Assembly: GCA_039908535.1 (NCBI GenBank)
Contig: JAMOAW010000052.1
Span: 1 to 19,189, forward strand
DNA from: JAMOAW01 sp039908535
GTDB taxonomy: Bacteria; Pseudomonadota; Magnetococcia; Magnetococcales; JADFZT01
Direction: 5' to 3'
DNA: 19,189 nt
The position numbers and the translations under genes were made by a program. The notes under the pieces were generated by a model. The model did no database searches. It worked only from the letters and a program-made list of their open reading frames with translations, and was not told where the DNA came from. Positions 8,662 through 15,098 of this stretch are shown one piece after another. The stretch's first letter is position 1. The number at the start of each line of letters is the position of its first letter.

Positions 8662-9464
8662 GGGGTGGCAAAAGGATAAATCACTTCAAATCCCTTACCC
8701 GCTGCGAGTCTCTCCCAATTTGGAGTTTGAGTAGCGGGTAAAAAAAGCCATTTTTTGACCCGCACGATCACATATTGATCGTCGCTCCAGGTGATGTGAA
8801 TTTTAGCCGGTAAATTTTCGTCAGATCGATTTAGGGAGGTATCAAACCAACGATAGTTGGCTTGATAGGGAACTTTGGATTCCATGCGCCCCCATCGTTC
8901 CAGAAGGTGACCATTCTCTGGATCAATACGTATATTTTCTCCATCTTCTGTGCGCAATTCCGAAAAAAGTGTTTCTAAATGATTGGTTTGCACTGGAGCG
9001 GTCAAAGCCAGTAAAAATTGAAATAATAGGTTCGGTGGCACATCCATTCCGGTGAGATGGTTCAGTCCAAGTGCCGTTGCCGATGTTTCCACCACACGCC
9101 GTTTATCTGGATCTAAAAAACGCAGACGTTCTGGGGTCATAGAGAGTTCAAAGGCCACTTGGTGAAAAGGACCAAAAACAGTTAAATGGGCATGCTCGGT
9201 TTTTGCACCGATTAACTGAAAACGATACCGACCATTTATCTGTTTGGTTTCTAAATCCAGATCCCCCTCAACGCGCCACAGGGTTAGGAGGGCGCGACGG
9301 TTTTCTTGATTTTGGATAAAAAGCTTGATCCCCCTCCCCGTGTCGACTCCGTTTGGCGACATATGATATTTGGGCACACAAGCCGCTAATCCAAAAATGA
9401 GCCATAATGCACCTAGCAAAAGATACCCTTTTTGTGGAGCTAAAATGTGTAAAATAGTGGACAA
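8658..9464 (-). CDS. lolB: LolB-like outer-membrane lipoprotein insertion protein
   Basis: I recognise this as LolB-like from the lipoprotein signal ending LIFGLAAC, the WRVEGDLDL first strand, YRFQLIGAKTEHAHLTVFGP, and the LTGMDVPPNLLFQFLLAL segment. The last matches the E. coli LolB LTGMPIPLNSLRQWILGL region. LolB accepts lipoproteins from LolA and inserts them into the outer membrane. I chose the TTG at 9464, 7 bp after the TPR gene stop. It gives a 28-residue signal before the lipobox Cys, although AAAGGA lies too close for an ideal site. An ATG at 9542 would give 26 extra residues and a 71-bp overlap. At about 268 residues it is longer than E. coli LolB (about 207), so a divergent subfamily is likely. 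Confidence 0.8.
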   Translation of the reverse strand: MSTILHILAPQKGYLLLGALWLIFGLAACVPKYHMSPNGVDTGRGIKLFIQNQENRRALLTLWRVEGDLDLETKQINGRYRFQLIGAKTEHAHLTVFGPFHQVAFELSMTPERLRFLDPDKRRVVETSATALGLNHLTGMDVPPNLLFQFLLALTAPVQTNHLETLFSELRTEDGENIRIDPENGHLLERWGRMESKVPYQANYRWFDTSLNRSDENLPAKIHITWSDDQYVIVRVKKWLFLPATQTPNWERLAAGKGFEVIYPFATP

Positions 9465-9471
9465 TCCTTTC

Positions 9472-11322
9472 TTATTGTGGTGGTGAATTTTGTTGAATTT
9501 TTTTCTCAAGGGAAGAGTTGGTTTTATCCAATTCCAGGGCATGCCGCCAAGTTGAAATAGCCTCTTTATGTTGACCTAGGGCAAAAAGAACATCGCCAAG
9601 GTGTTCACAGATGGTGGGATCTTTTGGCTCCATACGCACGGCCTCCCGCATGGTGTTTAACGATTCATCCAATCGATTCATACGATAGAGAATCCAACCT
9701 AAACTATCGGTGATAAAGCCATCACCGGGAGCGAGTTGAGCTGCGCGAAGTAAAAGTTTATACGCCTCATCCAATTTTTCGTTGCGCTCGGCCCAGGTAT
9801 AACCCAAATAATTTAAGGCAGGGGCATCGTTGGGGTTTAATTTAAGAAAATTTTGCAAATCCTTTTCTGCTTCCGGCCAGCGCGAAAGCTTGTCCAAAGC
9901 CATGGCCCGGTTGAATAAAAAACGATTTTGATCGGGAGATAAACCAAGACCACGGGTTGCAACATCCACCACCCCATTATAATCTTTGGCTTTGAGCATG
10001 AGAACGCTTAAGGCCAACAAAAGGTCGGTCCGTTCGGGATTTTGGCCACTCAGTTTTTTTAAACGGGTAATCGCCTCCTCATTTTCGCCCAATTCCGACT
10101 CTAAAAAGGCCAGACGCATTTGCGCTTCCATATGAAAAGGATCGGAATCTGTGATAGAAGCATATTGTTCCTTGGCCTCTTTTATGCGATCCATGGCTTC
10201 GAGGACTTGGCCCAAATAATACAAAACAGTACTGTTGTCTGGCTCTTGTGCCTGAGCAAGGCGTAAATCTTTTAAAGCTTCATCGTGTCGCTCTTGACTG
10301 AATAAAATCAACGCCGTGGTTAGGTAGGCCTGGACACTGTTGGGGATTAATTCAGTAATTTTGCGAAATTCAGCCAAAGCCCCATTTTGATTGTCTTGAT
10401 CCAACAGCAACAGACCTAAACGGTTGTGAATGGCGGTTTCAGCGGGATGTTTTCTTAAATAGGCGCGATACACTTCTTCGGCTTTTTTGGGTTGATGAAT
10501 TTGTTGGTAGGCCCCCCCCAGAGCCAAAATGGGTTCCAAACGATCTGGAGCCAATTGCATCGATTTTTTAAACGGCTCAATCGATTTTTCCACTTTGTTA
10601 GCGTTGATATAGGCCCGACCAGAAGCCAAATAGGCGTTCCAAGCAAATTCGGCATTTTTGAATAAGGGTTCCAAAACGCTATTGGCTTTATCTGGTGTGC
10701 CCATAAATCCATAAATTTGCGCCAAATGCAATCTGGCACGAGGATTATCAGATTGATATTTGAGCAACTCTTGATAATGAAGGGCGGCTTCTGGGTACTC
10801 TTTGCGAGCGGCTAAAATACTGGCCAGCAGAATACGAGCTTTCCCTTGATTGGGTTCGATTTTGATCACTTCGTTGGCATAACGAATCGCCTTGTCCAGA
10901 TCGCCGCGTTGGGTCGCTAAATGGGCAACCAACATGCGGGATTCCACAAAAGTTGAATCCGTCAGAGAGACTTGACTAAAGGCCTCTTCTGCTTCATCCC
11001 AATTGTGGTTATCCAAAAGAATGTTTCCTAAAAGATATTGAAATATAGATTGTTCCTTGAGAGAAATCTCTTTATCACGTTCCGTAAGCGGTTCGCTTTT
11101 TTCTGTAGCTATAGGGGAGACCATCGGTTTGGATTCCGCTGGATTCACGGATTCGGAACTTTGGTTAGCAACTGGTTGGACCACACAACCGCTGATAAAA
11201 AAAACCACCGCAAAAAGTAAAAATGGAGAACGTTTAAAAAAATGTTTCGGCCAAAGGTCGTGGTTGGAGCATAAAAAACCACTCTTGAGAAAAAATCGGG
11301 GGAGGTGAAAAAAATTAATCAT
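9472..11322 (-). CDS. TPR-repeat lipoprotein
   Basis: The 616-residue product has a long basic, aromatic-rich N terminus and a hydrophobic stretch ending in the lipobox FFISGC (Cys46), so it is predicted to be a membrane-anchored periplasmic lipoprotein. After a Ser/Pro-rich linker (about 47-80), tandem 34-residue tetratricopeptide repeats (roughly 14) fill the rest. They include NYLGYTWAERNEKLDEAYKL and ITDSLGWILYRMNRLDESL, a signature of the TPR protein encoded next to lolB in Pseudomonas (PA4667-type). No enzymatic motif is present; TPRs mediate protein contacts, and a role in envelope assembly is inference. No other in-frame start exists upstream of the lipobox, so 11322 is kept; AGGA lies very close to it. 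It follows the DUF1858 gene by 6 bp. Confidence 0.9.
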   Translation of the reverse strand: MINFFHLPRFFLKSGFLCSNHDLWPKHFFKRSPFLLFAVVFFISGCVVQPVANQSSESVNPAESKPMVSPIATEKSEPLTERDKEISLKEQSIFQYLLGNILLDNHNWDEAEEAFSQVSLTDSTFVESRMLVAHLATQRGDLDKAIRYANEVIKIEPNQGKARILLASILAARKEYPEAALHYQELLKYQSDNPRARLHLAQIYGFMGTPDKANSVLEPLFKNAEFAWNAYLASGRAYINANKVEKSIEPFKKSMQLAPDRLEPILALGGAYQQIHQPKKAEEVYRAYLRKHPAETAIHNRLGLLLLDQDNQNGALAEFRKITELIPNSVQAYLTTALILFSQERHDEALKDLRLAQAQEPDNSTVLYYLGQVLEAMDRIKEAKEQYASITDSDPFHMEAQMRLAFLESELGENEEAITRLKKLSGQNPERTDLLLALSVLMLKAKDYNGVVDVATRGLGLSPDQNRFLFNRAMALDKLSRWPEAEKDLQNFLKLNPNDAPALNYLGYTWAERNEKLDEAYKLLLRAAQLAPGDGFITDSLGWILYRMNRLDESLNTMREAVRMEPKDPTICEHLGDVLFALGQHKEAISTWRHALELDKTNSSLEKKIQQNSPPQ

Positions 11323-11328
11323 GTCCTG

Positions 11329-11598
11329 CTAGGATCCTTGGTGATGAGTAGAAGAATGAATCTGTTCTAAAAGCCAGTTCATGTCTAAATTATACCTACG
11401 CACGACATCGGGTAAGGTATCAATTTGGGCTGCCAGACAGGCCGCACAATCAATACCGCGTTCCGTTAAAATTTGACCAAGTCGCGGATATTCTTGAATT
11501 AATTGGGCGATATTTTTTTTTATATCTATTTGGTTATATTGAGGTGTCATCATATAAAATTCAGGAAAAAGAATTCCTCCCTTGGTATAAAGTTCCAT
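11329..11598 (-). CDS. DUF1858-domain small protein
   Basis: The small cytoplasmic protein carries IAQLIQEYPRLGQILTERGI, then DCAACLAAQIDTL and YNLDMNWLLEQI, the DUF1858 pattern (a short helical domain with a conserved CxxC, here Cys-Ala-Ala-Cys). This domain often appears alone or fused to hybrid-cluster or other redox proteins; its function is unknown. The full frame gives 89 residues, but homology starts only around residue 22. The in-frame ATGs at 11553 and 11550 are therefore plausible starts. A GGGAGGA lies between the candidate starts, too far from either to decide. It is the first gene of the cluster leading into the TPR lipoprotein, lolB-like gene and ispE, and a good minus-strand -10 box lies upstream. 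Confidence 0.8.
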   Translation of the reverse strand: MELYTKGGILFPEFYMMTPQYNQIDIKKNIAQLIQEYPRLGQILTERGIDCAACLAAQIDTLPDVVRRYNLDMNWLLEQIHSSTHHQGS

Positions 11599-11656
11599 GC
11601 GTTAAAAAGGCGTCTACGCGCTCTTTGCTCGCCATTGGATAATTACTTACTCAAGC

Positions 11657-11662
11657 ATTATA
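11657..11662 (-). promoter_or_regulatory. Probable -10 box of the DUF1858-TPR-lolB-ispE operon
   Basis: The minus strand shows a perfect TATAAT at 11662-11657, about 60 bp before the most upstream start of the DUF1858 gene and about 105 bp before the alternative starts. The expected -35 position is poor (GGCTCT/TGGCTC), so strength is unclear. It lies in the 231-bp divergent gap between this cluster and rpmB. Confidence 0.45.
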
Positions 11663-11733
11663 CTCTAGTGTACCGTAAGAGAGCCAGAATTGTCATGGAA
11701 CACTTTTCGGTCATTTTAAGAATAGCTTGAGCC

Positions 11734-11762
11734 TTGCATGAAAAAAAAATAAGTGGTAATCT
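11734..11762 (+). promoter_or_regulatory. Candidate rpmB promoter
   Basis: TTGCAT (11734-11739) and TAATCT (11757-11762) are separated by 17 bp that include an A9 run. The -35 match is only partial, so this is a weak call resting on its place about 70 bp before the rpmB start in a divergent intergenic region. Confidence 0.3.
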
Positions 11763-11829
11763 TCTATTTGTTGCATAATTTTGGCATTGGTTCAACGATT
11801 CACTTATTTTCTCCTGGGGAGAAGTGGCT

Positions 11830-12117
11830 GTGGCAAGAAAATTAACTCTCGGAGGCAAAGCGCCTCAAACTGGTTTTAACGTATCCCATTCTCATATCAG
11901 AACCAAAAAGAGATGGATGCCCAATATTCAACGGAAAAATCTTTTTAGTTCTGCGTTAAGCCGTTCCATCAGCTTAACCATCTCCACCGATGCCATGCGT
12001 TCTTTGGATAAAGTGGGTGGACTGGACGAATATTTATTGTTGGCCTCCGTTGATTCTTTAACTCGGCCTATGCGTCGCCTGCGTGAGCAAATCCAAGAAC
12101 GACGTGCCGCTGTTTAA
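11830..12117 (+). CDS. rpmB: 50S ribosomal protein L28
   Basis: The product begins MARKLTLGGKAPQTGFNVSH, followed by THIR-like basic TKKRWMPNIQRKN and the C-terminal TDAMRSLDKVGGLDEYLL. This is the L28 pattern: N-terminal β-hairpin, NVSH, RRxxPNxQ and the LRxxDKxGGLDxYL motif. I chose the GTG at 11830 because GGAG (11818-11821) sits 8 nt before it and it gives the usual MARK start; the GTG at 11824 is only 2 nt from that site. Zinc-ligand cysteines found in some L28 proteins are absent, so this is a Cys-free type. The C-terminal end (about 95 residues in total) is longer than the 78 of E. coli and highly basic (RRLREQIQERR). It is a single-gene unit ending at an intrinsic terminator. Confidence 0.93.
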   Translation: MARKLTLGGKAPQTGFNVSHSHIRTKKRWMPNIQRKNLFSSALSRSISLTISTDAMRSLDKVGGLDEYLLLASVDSLTRPMRRLREQIQERRAAV

Positions 12118-12188
12118 GGCTTAAACGCACTCACTCTTTAGATAGCTTACATTGTTTGTTTTTTATAATCAATCTGCTTTTGTATCAG

Positions 12189-12218
12189 ATGGGTGCGTTT
12201 TTCGTACCCATTTTTTTT
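12189..12218 (+). terminator. Intrinsic terminator of rpmB
   Basis: A 9-bp stem (ATGGGTGCG at 12189-12197 paired with CGTACCCAT at 12203-12211, one G-T wobble) closes a TTTTT loop and runs straight into a T8 tract. It lies about 70 bp after the rpmB stop and is a textbook Rho-independent terminator. Confidence 0.9.
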
Positions 12219-12289
12219 GATATATTGAAAAATCAAACTCTTTCTTGCAGCAATTTTCCCCTTCTGGATCCCGATTTCCTCAGAAAAAG

Positions 12290-12365
12290 CTTGGAGGGCT
12301 CAAAACCGCCCTCCCCCAATCCCCCCCCATTTTTTTTAATTCTTTGCCCAAAAGGCATCATATTC
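12290..12365 (-). repeat. Dispersed intergenic hairpin repeat, copy 3 (degenerate)
   Basis: On the minus strand this copy reads GAATATGATGCC, TTTTGGGCAAAGAATTAAAA, a G8 run, ATTGGGGGAGGGCGG and CCCTCCAAG. It thus shares the left edge, the purine-rich middle and the terminal hairpin of the other copies. The hairpin arms are GGAGGGC/GCCCTCC (12293-12299 and 12308-12314) with an 8-nt loop, and the CCGATAC edge is lost. It lies between the rpmB terminator and the promoter of the DUF1538 operon. The gap 12118-12490 otherwise holds only the terminator and the operator/promoter described separately. Confidence 0.7.
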
Positions 12366-12380
12366 AAAAAAAGTTCTCTG

Positions 12381-12414
12381 ATGTCAGGGAAATGTCAGAC
12401 AAACGGTGTAATCT
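12381..12414 (+). promoter_or_regulatory. Pho-box-like direct repeat and -10 of the DUF1538/PII operon
   Basis: ATGTCAG occurs at 12381-12387 and again at 12392-12398, an exact 7-bp direct repeat with an 11-bp period. This gives TGTCA-N6-TGTCA, the layout of the PhoB box (CTGTCAT-N4-CTGTCAT). A -10-like TAATCT (12409-12414) lies 10 bp after the second repeat, where it sits in PhoB-activated promoters that lack a -35 box. The first gene starts at 12491, leaving a leader of about 70 nt. OmpR/PhoB-family regulators bind such repeats, and the operon encodes one, so autoregulation or PhoB control is inferred. Confidence 0.6.
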
Positions 12415-12490
12415 AACATGAATACCCAGAAGAAAGCAGGGTGAAATTCGTTTCAGATTGGCAGGCAACCATTTTTTCGGAGATACCCGC

Positions 12491-13237
12491 ATGGTGAACT
12501 TTATCCACTGGTTAGTCCATCGATTGAAAGATGCAGGACGCGACTTCCTGCTGGTCGTTGTTGTGATTGCTGTGTTTCAATTTGCGGTCATCCAACAACC
12601 TATCCCCAATATGGATGAGATTCTGTTTGGCGGTCTTTTGGTATTGATTGGTTTGGCTCTATTTGTCGAAGGGTTAAAAATTGGACTCTTTCCCATCGGT
12701 GAAGCGATGGCCTACAATTTTGCCCGTCGCAACAGTCTATTTTGGTTACTTGCTTTCGCATTTGGACTTGGTTTTTCCACGACGGTTGCCGAACCAGCCT
12801 TGATCGCCGTCGCCGATGAGGCTGCCAAAATCGCCAGTGCCGCCAGACTTCTCGCACCAGGTCAACAGAGCATGAAAGAATATGCGTATGGTATGCGTAT
12901 CACCGTCGCCTTATCGGTGGGGTTCGCCATTGTCATTGGTGTCTTGCGGATTATCAAAGGATGGCCAATCCAATACCTGATCATTGGTGGTTATATTTTG
13001 GTGATGCTTGTCACAATCATGGCTCCTACAGAAATTATCGGTATCGCCTATGACTCTGGCGGCATTACCACCTCCACCATCACCGTTCCTTTAGTCACTG
13101 CCATGGGCATTGGATTGGCGACATCCATCCGAGGTCGCAACCCCATGATTGATGGATTTGGGCTCATCGCCTTTGCATCGCTCACCCCAATGATTTTTGT
13201 GATGGCCTACGGCATCATGGTCTTCGGAATTAAATAG
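12491..13237 (+). CDS. DUF1538 family integral membrane protein, subunit A
   Basis: The 248-residue polytopic inner-membrane protein has about six or seven hydrophobic segments. Family motifs are GLALFVEGLKIGLFPIGEAM, GFSTTVAEPALIAVA (about 94-108) and YDSGGITTSTITVPLVTAMG with RGRNPMIDGFGLIAFASL near the C terminus. I recognise it as DUF1538, for which I know no proven function. The ATG at 12491 is chosen because GGAG (12479-12482) stands 8 nt before it; an upstream TTG at 12458 has no such site. It is followed after 9 bp by a paralogue and then a PII-like gene, which suggests a two-subunit transporter or channel under PII control; that role is inference. The paired TT-x-x-EP and TTST-x-TVP segments resemble the conserved polar breaks found in ion-coupled transporters. 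Confidence 0.9.
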   Translation: MVNFIHWLVHRLKDAGRDFLLVVVVIAVFQFAVIQQPIPNMDEILFGGLLVLIGLALFVEGLKIGLFPIGEAMAYNFARRNSLFWLLAFAFGLGFSTTVAEPALIAVADEAAKIASAARLLAPGQQSMKEYAYGMRITVALSVGFAIVIGVLRIIKGWPIQYLIIGGYILVMLVTIMAPTEIIGIAYDSGGITTSTITVPLVTAMGIGLATSIRGRNPMIDGFGLIAFASLTPMIFVMAYGIMVFGIK

Positions 13238-13246
13238 GAGCTAAAA

Positions 13247-14032
13247 ATGAATACCATAAACCTGCTCATTGACACCTTTCTGAATACGATTATCGACATC
13301 GCGCCCATTGTCATTTTAATCGTTTTTTTTCAAATCTTTATTCTGAAAAACACGCTACCACGCCCCAAACGTCTGATCTTAGGGATTTTTTTTGTTATCA
13401 TTGGCATCACCTTATTTCTAGTTGGACTGGAAAAAGCTCTGTTTCCAATTGGTAAGCTTATGGCTACCCAGCTTTCCGCGCCGGAATTTCTTTTTGGTAC
13501 GAAAGAGGTCCCACTCTCCAGCAATTGGACCGCCTATGGCTGGCTCTATCTATTTGGTGCTTTAATCGGATTTGCCACCACCATTGCGGAACCAGCACTC
13601 ATCGCAGTGGCTTTTAAAGCCCATCAAGTCTCTCATGGCCTCATTAGTGAAATCCATTTGCGCTTAGCGGTCGCCTTGGGTGTGGCCATTGGTATTGCAC
13701 TGGGATGCTTCCGCATTGTAACTGGAACCTCTCTTGTTTTATATATCGTGGTGGGATATGGAATTGTCATAATTCAAACTTGGTTTGCACCAAAATCCAT
13801 CATATCCCTCGCTTATGATTCAGGCGGTGTCACCACCTCCACCGTTACAGTGCCTTTGGTCACGGCTTTAGGGATAGGACTCTCCACCACCGTACCGGGA
13901 CGCAATCCATCTATTGATGGCTTTGGTTTAATTGCTTTCGCGAGTCTTTTCCCTATTATAACAGTGATGGGATATGCCCAATTAGCGGCATGGAAGGTAC
14001 GTAATAAAAAAATCACTTCTCATAATCTTTAA
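13247..14032 (+). CDS. DUF1538 family integral membrane protein, subunit B
   Basis: The 261-residue polytopic membrane protein is clearly paralogous to its upstream neighbour. It has GITLFLVGLEKALFPIGKLM, GFATTIAEPALIAVAFKAH (about 108-126) and YDSGGVTTSTVTVPLVTALG plus PGRNPSIDGFGLIAFASL. A GGAG site (13237-13240) precedes the ATG by 6 nt, and the gap to subunit A is 9 bp. The N-terminal half has a longer loop (about 74-96) than subunit A, and the C-terminus is a short basic tail. In some bacteria two DUF1538 units occur in one chain, so these two genes probably encode the halves of one complex. Function is unknown; transport of a small solute or ion is only inferred from topology and context. 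Confidence 0.9.
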   Translation: MNTINLLIDTFLNTIIDIAPIVILIVFFQIFILKNTLPRPKRLILGIFFVIIGITLFLVGLEKALFPIGKLMATQLSAPEFLFGTKEVPLSSNWTAYGWLYLFGALIGFATTIAEPALIAVAFKAHQVSHGLISEIHLRLAVALGVAIGIALGCFRIVTGTSLVLYIVVGYGIVIIQTWFAPKSIISLAYDSGGVTTSTVTVPLVTALGIGLSTTVPGRNPSIDGFGLIAFASLFPIITVMGYAQLAAWKVRNKKITSHNL

Positions 14033-14043
14033 AGGAGTTAACC

Positions 14044-14412
14044 ATGGAATTTCAACTCGTTATCTGCATGGTGAAAACGGAATTAACCGATCAGATTATC
14101 CGTGCTGCCAAAGCAGCTGGGGCCACTGGCTCAACCGTAATTCCCGCTCAGGGAACCGGTTTACATGAAGCCAAAACATTTTTTGGAATGGATCTTAATC
14201 TGCAAACCGATGTCATCATTTTTTTCCTGGAAGCAGGAATTGCCAATCACATATTGGATGTCATCCATAAAGTGGGACAATTCGACCAGCATGGCACTGG
14301 CATCGCTATGAGTGTCCCTGTGCTTCGGGCGGTTGGCATTGAACCTCAACTACTCCATTTCGAACGCATCGCAAAACATCCGAGCATCATTGAAAAACAA
14401 CGTCAAACATAG
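14044..14412 (+). CDS. Atypical PII-family (GlnB-like) signalling protein
   Basis: The 122-residue product has a PII-like β-α-β fold pattern: FQLVICMVKTELTDQIIRAA, then GATGSTVIPAQGTG, DVIIFFLEAGIANHILDVIH and TGIAMSVPVLRAVGI. The T-loop region (about 39-55) is short and lacks the Tyr used for uridylylation in GlnB/GlnK, and the canonical TGKIGDGK B-loop is replaced by FDQHGTGIA. So it is not an ordinary nitrogen PII; ligand binding may differ. AAAGGAG lies just before the ATG. It lies 11 bp downstream of the DUF1538 pair. By analogy with GlnK-AmtB and SbtB-SbtA, PII proteins encoded next to membrane transporters commonly bind and gate them, which I infer here. I am confident of the superfamily, not of the ligand. 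Confidence 0.85.
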   Translation: MEFQLVICMVKTELTDQIIRAAKAAGATGSTVIPAQGTGLHEAKTFFGMDLNLQTDVIIFFLEAGIANHILDVIHKVGQFDQHGTGIAMSVPVLRAVGIEPQLLHFERIAKHPSIIEKQRQT

Positions 14413-14423
14413 AAATAATAACA

Positions 14424-15098
14424 ATGAGAATCCTATTGATCGAAGACAACCCGCAACTGTGTGTAACGATCAGTGAACATCTGACCGCAACGGGTTTTGT
14501 CGTTGATTACGTTCATGAGGGATCCGTTGGCGAGGAGTTGGGCCATGATCCAAATTATGCCGTAGCGATACTGGATCTTGGTTTACCGGGATATTCTGGA
14601 CTACAAATACTCGCCAATTGGCGACGCGCACGCATTCCCCTGCCAGTGATCATTTTGACGGCCCGCAACTCCTGGAGAGAACGAATTGAGGGAATTGAAG
14701 CTGGGGCCGATGATTACCTTGGCAAACCTTTTCATATACAAGAACTGATCAGCCGAATACGCGCTTTATTGCGTCGAAGTCGCACAAATACCCAAGGGAC
14801 CTTAACAGCGGGTATTTTGACCCTGGATGAACCACGCAAGCAAGCCATATTCGCGCCAGATCAGGTTATCCCTTTGACCGCCATGGAATTCAAGTTATTG
14901 CGTTGTTTTATGTTAAACCGCAACAAAATCCTTTCCAAGGAGATCATCTTTTCTCATCTTTACGATGTAAATGCCGACCTTGACTTAAACGTGATTGAAA
15001 CACATATCATGCGTTTACGCAAAAAAATTGGTGAAGAGTGGATCCAGACTGTCCGGGGACACGGATATCAATTATTTATTCAAGAGCAAAAACAATGA
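14424..15098 (+). CDS. OmpR/PhoP-family DNA-binding response regulator
   Basis: The 224-residue product has an N-terminal receiver (MRILLIEDNPQL, phospho-acceptor D51 in AVAILDLGLPGYSG, T79 in ILTAR, K101 in YLGKPF). A C-terminal winged-helix Trans_reg_C domain follows (LTAMEFKLLRCFMLN, DLNVIETHIMRLRKKIG, IQTVRGHGYQLF). Layout and length match PhoP/QseB-type regulators. It starts 11 bp after the PII-like gene and ends in an ATGA overlap with the PhoQ-like kinase, its evident partner. The promoter of this operon holds a direct repeat of the sort such regulators bind as dimers, so it may control its own operon and hence the DUF1538 proteins. The signal is unknown. Confidence 0.95.
   Translation: MRILLIEDNPQLCVTISEHLTATGFVVDYVHEGSVGEELGHDPNYAVAILDLGLPGYSGLQILANWRRARIPLPVIILTARNSWRERIEGIEAGADDYLGKPFHIQELISRIRALLRRSRTNTQGTLTAGILTLDEPRKQAIFAPDQVIPLTAMEFKLLRCFMLNRNKILSKEIIFSHLYDVNADLDLNVIETHIMRLRKKIGEEWIQTVRGHGYQLFIQEQKQ

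Noticed and set aside
11658..11858. 66-codon minus-strand frame in the divergent gap before rpmB
   Set aside because: Overlaps the rpmB start and ribosome site and the candidate promoters; no recognisable protein features.
12118..12490. Search for a tRNA, riboswitch or small gene in the rpmB-DUF1538 gap
   Set aside because: Only the rpmB terminator, a degenerate repeat copy and the Pho-box-like promoter are seen; no cloverleaf or known riboswitch motif.
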